Positions 1 to 6,439 of a stretch of 9,184 nucleotides of DNA are shown here, in pieces. A program made the translations under genes and the position numbers. The DNA is from Flavobacteriaceae bacterium. GTDB lineage: Bacteria; Bacteroidota; Bacteroidia; Flavobacteriales; Flavobacteriaceae. The stretch's first letter is position 1; every line of letters starts with the position of its first letter. The stretch lies in NCBI GenBank assembly GCA_030828025.1, contig JAURDG010000040.1:1-9184 (forward strand), given 5' to 3'. The notes below the pieces were generated by a model. The model had not been told where the DNA came from, did no database searches, and saw only the letters and a program-made list of their open reading frames with translations.

Positions 1-656
1 GTCCAGCCGTATGTTAGCAGTTTGATCCGGTGTGTACCCCGGGCTATCATGGGCTCAATAGCCACGACCATAGCCTTCAAAAAAGCTTTTCCTCGTCCGC
101 GTTTGCCGTAGTTGGGCATTTCGGGTTTTTCGTGCATGGTGGTTCCCAATCCGTGCCCTACCAATTCGCGAACCACGCCATAGCCAAATTGTTCAACATA
201 CTGCTGAATGGCGTAGCCAACATCGCCCACACGATTTCCCACACGAAAGGCTTCAATACCCTTGTAAAGTGAGGCTTTTGTACGGTCTAGCAGACGCTTG
301 GTCTCAGGGTCAATATCTCCGATTTCAAAGGTGTAAGCATGGTCACCGTAATAACCGTTTTGCAATACGCCACAGTCAATGGAGAGGATATCGCCTTCTT
401 GCAGCGGGGTGTTGTTTGGAATGCCGTGTACCACTTGTTCGTTTGGACTTACGCATAGCGTGTTGGGAAAATCATACAGCCCCAAAAATCCAGGAACAGC
501 ATCGTGATCTCGAATAAAGGTTTCCGCTTTTTTGTCGAGTTCCAAGGTGGTTACCCCGGGTTTTATTTCACTTGCGAGCATCCCTAAGGTTTTGGATACC
601 AACAGGGCACTGTTGCGAATGAGCGCTATTTCTTCGGCTGTTTTTTGTAACGACAT
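1..656 (-). CDS. map: Type I methionine aminopeptidase, C-terminal end beyond the window
   Basis: This cytosolic metalloenzyme removes the initiator methionine from nascent proteins. About 218 codons are visible from the ATG at 654-656, against a usual length of 250-270, so only the C-terminus is missing. The five metal or catalytic positions expected in the visible part are present: His77 (VVHGIP), Asp94 (SIDCG), Asp105 (YYGDHAYT), His168 (GHGLG) and Glu201 (AIEPM). The last metal-binding Glu of the family would lie past the window edge. The visible end reads YGWT, matching the strand that precedes it. Its ATG overlaps the stop codon of the thioredoxin-like gene upstream (TAATG at 654-658), which points to translational coupling and to its being the third gene of the gpmI operon. 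The frame is open throughout. Identification is firm from motif order and spacing. Confidence 0.96.
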   Translation of the reverse strand, partial: MSLQKTAEEIALIRNSALLVSKTLGMLASEIKPGVTTLELDKKAETFIRDHDAVPGFLGLYDFPNTLCVSPNEQVVHGIPNNTPLQEGDILSIDCGVLQNGYYGDHAYTFEIGDIDPETKRLLDRTKASLYKGIEAFRVGNRVGDVGYAIQQYVEQFGYGVVRELVGHGLGTTMHEKPEMPNYGKRGRGKAFLKAMVVAIEPMIARGTHRIKLLTYGW

Positions 657-1144
657 TAGTCTTCGTACGTGTGTTTATAGGCTGCGCCACTAAGTATGGC
701 GAGCATATCATCTTCCAAAAAATCAATAGGGGATTCTACAATGCGGTGGATTTCTGTGCCGTTTTTGTAAAAAATAAAGGTGGGCACATTGGTAATGCCT
801 TTGGCAGCAGCACTTCCCGAGGGCGTTTTTTTATCCTCATCCACGGCAATAAGGGTTGTTTTTCCCTTAAATTCTAGTTCGTCTAAAATCCTAAAAAACG
901 CAGGCACTTGCAGTTGACTGTCCGAACACCATGTGCCCATAAATACCTCAATTTCAACATCTTTTAACAGCGGTTGAATTTGGTCTAAGGTTTTGGCAAA
1001 GGGTTCGTAGTTGGTGTATTCTGTGTCAAACCATTCGTTGTGCGGTTCAACTGTCAGCGCTACTCGATCAATAGTACCAATCAATTCTTGTGCTATCCCT
1101 GTGAGTGAACCAATAAAAAAGCCCATAAAAAGTAGTGTTTTCAT
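656..1144 (-). CDS. Secreted thioredoxin-fold protein with single-Cys active site (WCSDS)
   Basis: This is a 162-aa protein with an N-terminal signal peptide (about residues 1-18, cut likely at GIA-Q), so it probably acts in the periplasm. The rest is a thioredoxin-like domain. The active-site loop is GTWCSDSQ (Cys73, with Ser76 where the second Cys of CxxC would be), and the cis-proline loop is NVPTF (Pro121). With only one cysteine in the motif it cannot do the usual dithiol-disulfide exchange alone. A monothiol reductase, a redox sensor or a structural role is possible. Related Bacteroidota proteins with WC-G/S-DS loops are, from memory, common, so the variant is probably a family trait and not a mutation. 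The gene sits 4 bp after gpmI and overlaps map by one base, so it is cotranscribed with both. Its substrate is unknown. Confidence 0.85.
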   Translation of the reverse strand: MKTLLFMGFFIGSLTGIAQELIGTIDRVALTVEPHNEWFDTEYTNYEPFAKTLDQIQPLLKDVEIEVFMGTWCSDSQLQVPAFFRILDELEFKGKTTLIAVDEDKKTPSGSAAAKGITNVPTFIFYKNGTEIHRIVESPIDFLEDDMLAILSGAAYKHTYED

Positions 1145-1148
1145 CTTA

Positions 1149-2666
1149 CTAAACTAATGATTTTGCAGTCATTTGAGGTGGTTGTGGAATGCCCATCAGG
1201 GCAAGCACCGTTGGTGCGATATCACAAAGTGCTCCCTCGTTGATATTTTTGGCGTCTGGGTCAATCAAATAGACCGGCACCAAATTGGTGGTGTGTGCCG
1301 TATTTGGGCTGCCGTCTGGGTTGATCATGGTGTCGCAGTTTCCGTGGTCGGCAATGATGATAACGGAGTAACCGCCCTTATGAGCAGCCGCTACAACATC
1401 TGCTGCACAGTTGTCCACGGTTTCACAGGCTTTGATGGCTGCTGCCATATCGCCGGTATGTCCTACCATGTCGGGGTTGGCAAAATTCAGACACACAAAA
1501 TCGGCAGCTTGTGCGTTGAGTTTGGGTACAATTGCATCGCGAATATCAAAGGCACTCATTTCGGGTTGCAAATCGTATGTTGCCACTTTGGGCGAGGGAC
1601 ACAAGATGCGGTCTTCGCCCTCGAAAGGGGTTTCCCGTCCGCCGTTAAAGAAAAAAGTAACGTGTGGGTATTTTTCGGTTTCGGCAATGCGAATTTGTGT
1701 TTTCCCGGCATTGGCAAGCACTTCGCCCAGCGTTTGCTCAATATTTTCCTTGTCGTAAACCACACGAACGCCCTTAAAAGAATCGTCATAATTGGTCAGC
1801 GTAACATAGTGCAACGAAAGCGGGTGCATGTTTTGCTCGTGAAAGGCTTGTTGGCTAAGCGCTTGCGTAAGCTGTCGCCCACGGTCGGTGCGGAAATTAA
1901 AGAAGATAACCACATCGTTCTCCTTGATGCGGCTACTAGAAAAATCGCCATGTTCAGGAAGTACGATAGGGTCGATGAACTCGTCTGTGGTGCCGGCATC
2001 GTAATTGGCTTGCATCGCCTCAATAAGGTTATCGGTTTGTGTTCCCGTGCCATGCACGAGTAAGTCGTAGGCTTTTTTGACGCGCTCCCAACGTTGGTCA
2101 CGATCCATGGCAAAATACCTTCCAATCACACTTGCCACATGCGCATTGGTAGTGGCACAGCACTCTTGCACTTTGGTCAAAAAGCCAATCCCCGATTTGG
2201 GGTCAACGTCACGCCCATCGGTAAAGGCATGGACATAGCTTTTGGGTACTTCGGCTTTGTGTGCCGCTTTGAGCAAGCCCTCCAAATGGTTGATGTGGGC
2301 ATGCACGCCTCCATCCGAAACCAAGCCTACAAAGTGCACTGCCTTGTCGTTGGCTTTGGCATAGGCAAAGGCTTCCTTGAGTACGGCTTCGTCTTTTAGG
2401 GTGTTTTGCGCCACCGCCATATTGATTTTTGCCAGGTCTTGATACACCACGCGCCCCGCGCCTAGGTTTACGTGTCCTACCTCGCTATTGCCCATTTGTC
2501 CTTCGGGCAGCCCTACGTGCATGCCGTCGGTGTGCAGCACGTTATGCACAGCGGTTTGGGAAAGGCTATCCATAAACGGGGTGTTGGCTTGGTCTACTGC
2601 CGAAACTGTAGGGTCGGGAGAGATGCCCCAACCGTCTAAAATCATTAAAAGTACGCGTTTGTTCAT
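1149..2666 (-). CDS. gpmI: 2,3-bisphosphoglycerate-independent phosphoglycerate mutase
   Basis: This cytosolic glycolytic enzyme interconverts 3- and 2-phosphoglycerate through a phosphoserine intermediate, using two metal ions. The 505-aa length is normal for the family. It belongs to the alkaline phosphatase superfamily. The visible motifs are LDGWG (metal ligand Asp11), MGNSEVGH (nucleophile Ser61), HAFTDGRDVDP, GRYFAMDRDQRW, FNFRTDRGRQLT, ANPDMVGHTG, ADHGNCD and TAHTTNLVP, in the order expected for the phosphatase and transferase domains. The ATG at 2664-2666 gives the canonical N-terminus. A Bacteroidota-type promoter lies just upstream (2685-2716). It is the first gene of a leftward operon with the thioredoxin-like gene and map. 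Nothing in it looks damaged. Confidence 0.98.
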   Translation of the reverse strand: MNKRVLLMILDGWGISPDPTVSAVDQANTPFMDSLSQTAVHNVLHTDGMHVGLPEGQMGNSEVGHVNLGAGRVVYQDLAKINMAVAQNTLKDEAVLKEAFAYAKANDKAVHFVGLVSDGGVHAHINHLEGLLKAAHKAEVPKSYVHAFTDGRDVDPKSGIGFLTKVQECCATTNAHVASVIGRYFAMDRDQRWERVKKAYDLLVHGTGTQTDNLIEAMQANYDAGTTDEFIDPIVLPEHGDFSSSRIKENDVVIFFNFRTDRGRQLTQALSQQAFHEQNMHPLSLHYVTLTNYDDSFKGVRVVYDKENIEQTLGEVLANAGKTQIRIAETEKYPHVTFFFNGGRETPFEGEDRILCPSPKVATYDLQPEMSAFDIRDAIVPKLNAQAADFVCLNFANPDMVGHTGDMAAAIKACETVDNCAADVVAAAHKGGYSVIIIADHGNCDTMINPDGSPNTAHTTNLVPVYLIDPDAKNINEGALCDIAPTVLALMGIPQPPQMTAKSLV

Positions 2667-2684
2667 AGGTGTAAAGTTGCGCTA

Positions 2685-2716
2685 CAAAGATAAACAAACC
2701 CAACTGCCAACACAAT
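2685..2716 (-). promoter_or_regulatory. Bacteroidota-type promoter of the gpmI operon
   Basis: On the minus strand the box TATCTTTG (2685-2692) matches the Bacteroidota -7 consensus TAnnTTTG exactly. A -33-like ATTG (2713-2716) lies 20 bp upstream. The -7 box ends 18 bp before the gpmI ATG, giving a short leader. The match is by eye; the transcription start has not been measured. Confidence 0.7.
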
Positions 2717-2719
2717 GCG

Positions 2720-2985
2720 GTGCTGTATTGATTTTTTGTTACATTAGCGGTAAACAAAACCCCAAAATTGTTTAAACTGAACTAACCTACGCCTTTCATT
2801 TTTTACTTTTTTGGAGTTAGGACGATACATGCGCTTGCAAATGTATTTAGTGCTTAGGGTGTATTGTTATAAATCTAAAGTGCTGAAAACAAGTATTTTG
2901 CATGTATTGTTATCGTTAAATATAGAATGGAAATAAACGCAATATGTTGATATAAACAAGTTGTGCTGTATTAAAAATAAACTGA
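2720..2985. other. AT-rich intergenic region between gpmI and the accessory block
   Basis: I see no credible gene here. It contains ATACAT/ATGTAT inverted arms (2825-2830 and 2841-2846) and an 11-bp direct repeat TGTATTGTTAT (2860-2870 and 2903-2913, 43 bp apart). A weak CTAAC/GTTAG inverted pair sits at 2782-2786 and 2816-2820. It should hold the promoter for the DUF3010-like/kinase pair, but I find no exact TAnnTTTG box in the right place. The nearest is TATTTTG around 2893-2900, one base short. Confidence 0.5.
2860..2913 (+). repeat. 11-bp direct repeat pair upstream of the kinase module
   Basis: TGTATTGTTAT occurs at 2860-2870 and again at 2903-2913. The start-to-start distance of 43 bp is close to four helical turns, so a protein could bind both copies on the same face of the DNA. 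The copies lie about 75-125 bp before the DUF3010-like start. This could be an operator, or chance in AT-rich DNA. Confidence 0.4.
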
Positions 2986-3399
2986 ATGAAAGCAATAGGA
3001 ATTGAAATTGACAAGAAAAGAGCAATTTGTTTTGCTCTTGAAAAAGACAATCAGGGGACTTATATAAACTTAACAGGAAAGTTCAAATATCTTAAAATTC
3101 AAGACGACCATGATAATGGTGAGATTAAGGACTTTCAATCAACAATCCATACATTTTTTCATAATATAAATCCTGACTCTATTGCGATAATAACAAGGCA
3201 GACTAAAGGTAAATTTGCTTCTTCTCCTTTTTCTTTTAAATTGGAAGGACTTATCCAATGCTATTATAATGTGGATATCGAGTTCATATCTCCTCAAACT
3301 TTGACAGCTTTTTACAAGAAGAATCCAATGACTGTCCCTTTTGATAACAATTATCAAGAAAACGCAGTAAGGCTTGCTAACTACTTACTGAACAGATAA
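2986..3399 (+). CDS. DUF3010-like protein, coupled to a kinase gene
   Basis: This 137-aa soluble protein has no signal peptide or membrane segment. From memory it matches the DUF3010 family along its whole length: an N-terminal GIEI strand (Glu7), RQTKGKF (71-77), SFKLEG (83-88), FISP (100-103), KKNP (111-114) and a C-terminal YQENAV (123-128). The spaced acidic residues and the opening strand suggest an RNase H-like (RuvC/YqgF-like) fold, but the family's biochemical role is not established to my knowledge and nuclease activity is only a guess. Its stop codon overlaps the start of the kinase gene (TAATG, 3397-3401), so the two products are probably made together and may interact. Low GC compared with gpmI suggests acquisition by transfer. 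The DUF3010 call is fairly good; the function is open. Confidence 0.72.
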   Translation: MKAIGIEIDKKRAICFALEKDNQGTYINLTGKFKYLKIQDDHDNGEIKDFQSTIHTFFHNINPDSIAIITRQTKGKFASSPFSFKLEGLIQCYYNVDIEFISPQTLTAFYKKNPMTVPFDNNYQENAVRLANYLLNR

Positions 3400-4502
3400 T
3401 GAATGACTTTGCTGTAAATCCAATAATTAAAAAGTTTGTCAGAGAACAAAAGGATATTTCAATCGACAGGTATTCAGATAAGGGTGCTTATGGTGAACTG
3501 TACTTTGGAACAAGAAATGTTTTTGGAGATAGAGTTGCATTAAAATTCTACGAACTCGATGCTTCGGGAAATGGGCATGAAGAAGCACAATTGCTAAAAA
3601 ACATTTCTCATGAAAATATCTTACCCATTATTGATGCTAGAATATTGGATTCGGATATTGCCTATTACCTAACACCTGAGATGAGTGGTGGCGACCTTCA
3701 AAATGTTATTGATAAGTTTATTATTCCTTCAGATATTGGTGTTACAATTTGTCAGAACATTTTAAAAGGCCTCAATGAACTTCATAAGGATTCAAATAGG
3801 ATGGTTCATAGAGACTTGAAAATGTACAATATTTTAGTGGACCTTAAAAATGGTGTTGAAACGTATCTAGCAGATTTTGGAACCATTAAAAAGATTCAGC
3901 CCAATAATTCAAGCGTCACAGCCTCAAAGCATACAATTTTGTACAGAACACCTGAAGCATTATCTAGTAATCAGCATATGGTTCAATCTGACATTTATCA
4001 AATTGGAATAATTCTTTATCAGGTATTAGGTGGATTTTTCCCAATGAAAAACCCAGAAGCATGGCTAAGTGGCAGAATAATGAAGAAATATGATTCACTT
4101 GAGAGTTGGCAAAAACAAGGTTTCTTAATAAACCACATTAATGACTTGATTCAAAAAGGCAAACTTTTAGACTTAAACACCTTGCCTTCTTACATTGATA
4201 ATAGACTTAAAACAATAATTAGAACGGCAACGAGAGTAGATTACAACCAGCGATATGAATCGTGTGTAGATATGTTAAAAGCTCTTTTCGACCAACAGAA
4301 AGGAGCTAAAAGTTGGTGGATTGATAATGGTATAATCAATGCTAAATGCCCAAAATCCAACGGTAGATATAGGATTGTACAGAAGAAGACTGACTTAATT
4401 GCCGAATATTCTTTGAATGGAACAAGTTGGAGAAAAAAGTTTGATGGTACAGAAAAAGAGATAATTAAAAAAATAACAGAGCACAACAAAAAATATAAGT
4501 AA
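3399..4502 (+). CDS. Hanks-type serine/threonine protein kinase with unassigned C-terminal tail
   Basis: This is a 367-aa cytosolic kinase with no membrane segment. The catalytic domain spans about residues 25-297 and all key residues are visible: glycine loop KGAYGELYFG (28-37), VALK with Lys49, helix-C Glu62, HRDLKMYN (His137-Asn144, catalytic Asp139), DFG (159-161), a TPE triplet in place of APE (184-186), the helix-F Asp198 and DYNQRY with Arg285. It therefore looks active. The stretch 217-265 between helices F and H is longer than in minimal kinases. Residues 300-367 form an extra basic tail (WWIDNG, then NGRYRIVQKK) that I cannot assign. It lacks the transmembrane/PASTA layout of housekeeping bacterial kinases. 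The start overlaps the DUF3010-like stop codon. Stand-alone kinases of this size occur in anti-phage systems, but no such role is shown here. Confidence 0.9.
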   Translation: MNDFAVNPIIKKFVREQKDISIDRYSDKGAYGELYFGTRNVFGDRVALKFYELDASGNGHEEAQLLKNISHENILPIIDARILDSDIAYYLTPEMSGGDLQNVIDKFIIPSDIGVTICQNILKGLNELHKDSNRMVHRDLKMYNILVDLKNGVETYLADFGTIKKIQPNNSSVTASKHTILYRTPEALSSNQHMVQSDIYQIGIILYQVLGGFFPMKNPEAWLSGRIMKKYDSLESWQKQGFLINHINDLIQKGKLLDLNTLPSYIDNRLKTIIRTATRVDYNQRYESCVDMLKALFDQQKGAKSWWIDNGIINAKCPKSNGRYRIVQKKTDLIAEYSLNGTSWRKKFDGTEKEIIKKITEHNKKYK

Positions 4503-4564
4503 TAGCTTCCTATCGTCAGCTACTACTCTTATTCAAACCGTTGTGTAGCATAAAAAAAACGTAG

Positions 4565-5425
4565 ATGAAACCAATATTTGACTCAACATTACATGTAATC
4601 CTAAATAAAAGATTAGGAGAACTTGAAAATCATTTTGATGCGGACTTTTTATTCTATTATGGTCCAATAACTGATTCACTTGACAAACCTTTTAGAGATT
4701 TGGTAGAAGAATTAAAATCAGAACCAGATACAAAGGACACTTTATTTATAATGCTAAATACACCTGGAGGAAGTGCCGAAACAGTTGAAAGGTTAGTTAA
4801 AATAACTCGACATCATTATCAGACAGTGAACTTTATAGTTCCAGATGCAGCATATTCTGCCGGAACAATATTTTGTCTATCGGGAGATGCTATTTATATG
4901 GATTACTCATCTTCTCTTGGACCAATTGACCCACAAGTTTACAATGGAAAAAATTGGGTGCCAGCCTTAGGGTATCTTGACAAAGTGGAAGAATTAATAA
5001 ATAAGTCAATTGTAGGAAAAATTTCACAAGCAGAGTTAATAATGTTAAGAGAACAAGATTTAGCAATGTTGAGAAGACACGAACAGGCGAGAGACCTAAC
5101 AATTGCGCTTTTAAAAGAATGGTTGGTTAAGTATAAGTTTAAAAATTGGAATACTCATAATTCGATAGGAAATCCTGTAACACCACAAGAAAAAGAAGAT
5201 AGAGCTACAGAAATTGCAAGAGATTTAGGAGATAATAAAATATGGCATTCTCACGGTCGTTCAATAGGAGTTTCAGCACTAACTCATATACTAAAACTCA
5301 AAATAGAAGATTATTCAGGTGACGTTGTTCTTACTAAAATCATAAGAGAATATAATGACCTAATTTGCCAATACATTGGGCGAAATAACGGAGAAATGTT
5401 TTTTCACACACGAGGATTTATATAA
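4565..5425 (+). CDS. ClpP-fold serine protease of the SDH_sah (serine dehydrogenase proteinase) family
   Basis: This 286-aa protein belongs to the ClpP/crotonase-like serine protease group. The visible family marks are LNTPGGSAE (64-72, glycine-rich oxyanion region), AYSAGT with probable nucleophile Ser98, and SLGPIDPQ with Asp122. A C-terminal IWHSHGRSIG segment holds two histidines and is shared, from memory, by SDH_sah proteins. There is no signal peptide or clear transmembrane helix, unlike SppA or NfeD-linked relatives, so it is probably cytosolic. The helical middle (about 150-190) is lysine- and glutamate-rich. The start follows 62 bp after the kinase stop and the gene is very AT-rich. 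A 65-aa gene follows after 10 bp. The natural substrate is unknown. The family assignment is good; a defence role is speculation from context. Confidence 0.85.
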   Translation: MKPIFDSTLHVILNKRLGELENHFDADFLFYYGPITDSLDKPFRDLVEELKSEPDTKDTLFIMLNTPGGSAETVERLVKITRHHYQTVNFIVPDAAYSAGTIFCLSGDAIYMDYSSSLGPIDPQVYNGKNWVPALGYLDKVEELINKSIVGKISQAELIMLREQDLAMLRRHEQARDLTIALLKEWLVKYKFKNWNTHNSIGNPVTPQEKEDRATEIARDLGDNKIWHSHGRSIGVSALTHILKLKIEDYSGDVVLTKIIREYNDLICQYIGRNNGEMFFHTRGFI

Positions 5426-5435
5426 ATTTGTAATT

Positions 5436-5633
5436 ATGGAAGATATAGCAAAACTTGTAGAACAAATAGTCGATAAGACTAAAGAGGAAAAAAATAAGTT
5501 AGAGCAGATTTCCAGATTTGATGAAACTGTTAAGATGTTAGGGAATATGGAAAAATCTGAAAGACCGACTTATAGTTTTCCTTTAACAGATACATTAGGT
5601 AGACAAACTTATTCTAATCTGAATAGGAAATAG
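5436..5633 (+). CDS. Small protein of unknown function downstream of the SDH_sah protease
   Basis: This is a 65-aa soluble, charged protein. Residues 1-40 look helical and possibly coiled (MEDIAKLVEQIVDKTKEE, then a lysine- and glutamate-rich run). Residues 43-65 are polar with aromatics (PTYSFPLTDTLG). I do not recognise it. The same frame is open further up, with a possible ATG at 5376 that overlaps the protease gene by 50 bp. I prefer the ATG at 5436 because it lies 10 bp after the protease stop and begins a coherent helix, whereas the upstream extension reads as shadow sequence. Its place suggests a partner, adaptor, inhibitor or substrate of the protease, but nothing in the sequence proves that. 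Confidence 0.6.
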   Translation: MEDIAKLVEQIVDKTKEEKNKLEQISRFDETVKMLGNMEKSERPTYSFPLTDTLGRQTYSNLNRK

Positions 5634-5863
5634 CGCTACACAATAACGTATAAACGCAATTGCGGTTTAGGTGAAAACTCTAATCCCCACCCGCTGGCGC
5701 GAGGGTCTACTCTCGTGCCAGGAAAACCATTAAAATAGCACAAGACAAATCTTGCGCCAATGGGGTAGATGAATTTGAACACTGAACACCGATTAAAGAA
5801 CGCCGATTTTAGAAGTTTCTAAGTAAGCAATGAACGAATATTTTAACAAAAAAAATAAAGACA
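5634..5863. other. Repeat-bearing intergenic region before the XRE gene
   Basis: These 230 bp hold the right arm of the 9-bp inverted repeat (5635-5643), a strong GC-rich hairpin (5694-5721) and a tandem pair of near-identical 14-mers (GAACACCGATTAAA at 5784-5797, GAACGCCGATTTTA at 5798-5811). I see no gene and no recognisable remnant of a RelE/HigB toxin. Only tiny open frames are present, one from 5771 (17 codons) and one from 5830 (15 codons). Confidence 0.55.
5694..5721. repeat. GC-rich hairpin, probable dispersed intergenic repeat
   Basis: CTGGCGCGAG (5694-5703) pairs with CTCGTGCCAG (5712-5721) over 10 bp with one G-U pair and an 8-nt loop. It is a GC island in an AT-rich block. It has no U-run after it, so it is not a classic terminator. 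From memory, very similar sequences recur between flavobacterial genes. The right arm plus following bases (GTGCCAGGAAA) resembles the end of the repeat near 6482-6494 (TGCGCCAGGGAAA), hinting at related elements. Confidence 0.55.
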
Positions 5864-6163
5864 TTGGAAAAATATAAAAACATAACGAACTTTGAGGAAC
5901 TGATTGAGCTTGAACACGGGAAAATCGGAACGGAAAGCCGAAATAAATACGAAGAAGGAGCCCAAATGTTTATTGTCAGCGAAATGCTGAAGTCTGCTCG
6001 AAAAGAAGCAAAAATGACACAGGAACAACTTGCAGCGAAAGCCGGAACTAAAAAAAGTTATATCTCTAAAATTGAGAATGGGAAAGGCAACATTCAACTT
6101 TCGACCTTAATTCGAATTTTTGAACAAGGGCTAAACCGTAGAATTGGACTGACTTTTCTGTAA
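5864..6163 (+). CDS. XRE-family HTH protein, HigA-like antitoxin without an adjacent toxin
   Basis: This 99-aa protein has an XRE helix-turn-helix at about 40-95: MLKSARKEAKMTQEQLA, then AGTKKSYISKIENGKGN and LSTLIRIFEQGL. The N-terminal segment (NFEELIELEHGKIGTESRN) is typical, from memory, of HigA-type antitoxins whose toxin gene normally sits directly upstream. No such toxin gene is present; repeats occupy that space. The full-length frame has no ATG and must start at TTG (5864-5866). The first ATG (5966) would give 65 aa and lose the conserved N-terminus. The bases ACATTGG at the start look like ACATGG with an extra T, so an original ATG may have been lost. It probably binds DNA. It may be an orphan antitoxin, a decayed TA pair or a stand-alone regulator. 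Confidence 0.78.
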   Translation: MEKYKNITNFEELIELEHGKIGTESRNKYEEGAQMFIVSEMLKSARKEAKMTQEQLAAKAGTKKSYISKIENGKGNIQLSTLIRIFEQGLNRRIGLTFL

Positions 6164-6289
6164 TGGAATAAAACGATACCACAGCGCCTTTGGTGCGCGT
6201 CAGTCTTGCTACCCCTCTGGTGAGCTTGCGTACCTATTTTAAACAAGGTAAGTCACGCGGAGTTTTTTTAAAATTGAAAAGATAATAAA
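6164..6289. other. Hairpin-rich intergenic segment after the XRE gene
   Basis: It contains a short hairpin, GCGCC-TTT-GGTGC (about 6184-6196), then the first copy of the 33-bp direct repeat (6227-6259) and a T-run (6263-6269). I see no gene. The segment is more GC-rich than the genes on its left. Confidence 0.45.
6227..6259. repeat. Direct repeat copy 1
   Basis: TGCGTACCTATTTTAAA, then eight variable bases, then GTCACGCG. The same 25 fixed positions recur with identical spacing at 6440-6472, 213 bp downstream. The two copies bracket a 36-codon ORF. Confidence 0.75.
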
Positions 6290-6400
6290 ATGTTGAATAA
6301 ACCAAACCTTAAATGGCATCATATAGGGCTAATAATAATTTTAGGTATTTTAATTTTAGGTGAATTAGCTTATTTAATGGGAAAATGTTTTTTTAGATAA
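6290..6400 (+). CDS. Possible 36-aa single-pass membrane protein
   Basis: The ATG at 6290 opens 36 codons ending in TAA at 6398-6400. The product has a short polar, weakly basic start (MLNKPNLKWHH), one hydrophobic stretch of about 20 residues (12-31, rich in I, L and G) and a KCFFR tail. That is the layout of a small inner-membrane protein, such as a toxin-like or regulatory peptide. An A-rich leader (AAAAGATAATAAA) precedes the start, as is common in Bacteroidota. It lies between the two direct repeats. It could be chance in AT-rich DNA, though the clean polar/hydrophobic/polar layout argues somewhat against that. Confidence 0.4.
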   Translation: MLNKPNLKWHHIGLIIILGILILGELAYLMGKCFFR

Positions 6401-6439
6401 TTCTTTTTCTATTCACTTTACCAAGATGCGCATTTGCAA

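Larger units (their letters stand above)
4541..5643. repeat. Perfect 9-bp inverted repeat bracketing the protease module
   Basis: TTGTGTAGC at 4541-4549 and its exact reverse complement GCTACACAA at 5635-5643 flank the protease gene and its small downstream gene. The left copy begins 39 bp after the kinase stop. The right copy begins directly after the small gene's stop plus one base. Such bracketing fits a mobile cassette or shared intergenic elements. No transposase is present and nine bases could match by chance. Confidence 0.45.

Noticed and set aside
1173..2063. 296-codon plus-strand frame inside gpmI
   Set aside because: It is an antisense shadow of a fully conserved gpmI with no recognisable domain.
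2860..2913. CRISPR array
   Set aside because: There are only two 11-bp copies, too short and too few, with no cas genes.
4519..4560. Intrinsic terminator after the kinase (GCTAC/GTAGC arms followed by A-rich DNA)
   Set aside because: The stem is only 5 bp with a 21-nt loop, and it is followed by A on the plus strand, not T.
5376..5435. 20-codon extension of the 65-aa protein overlapping the protease gene
   Set aside because: The extension reads through protease coding sequence in another frame. The ATG at 5436 sits naturally 10 bp after the protease stop.
5634..5760. Integron attC-type recombination site
   Set aside because: The cassette-like layout invited it, but I could not find paired RYYYAAC and GTTRRRY core sites with proper spacing, and no integrase gene is visible.
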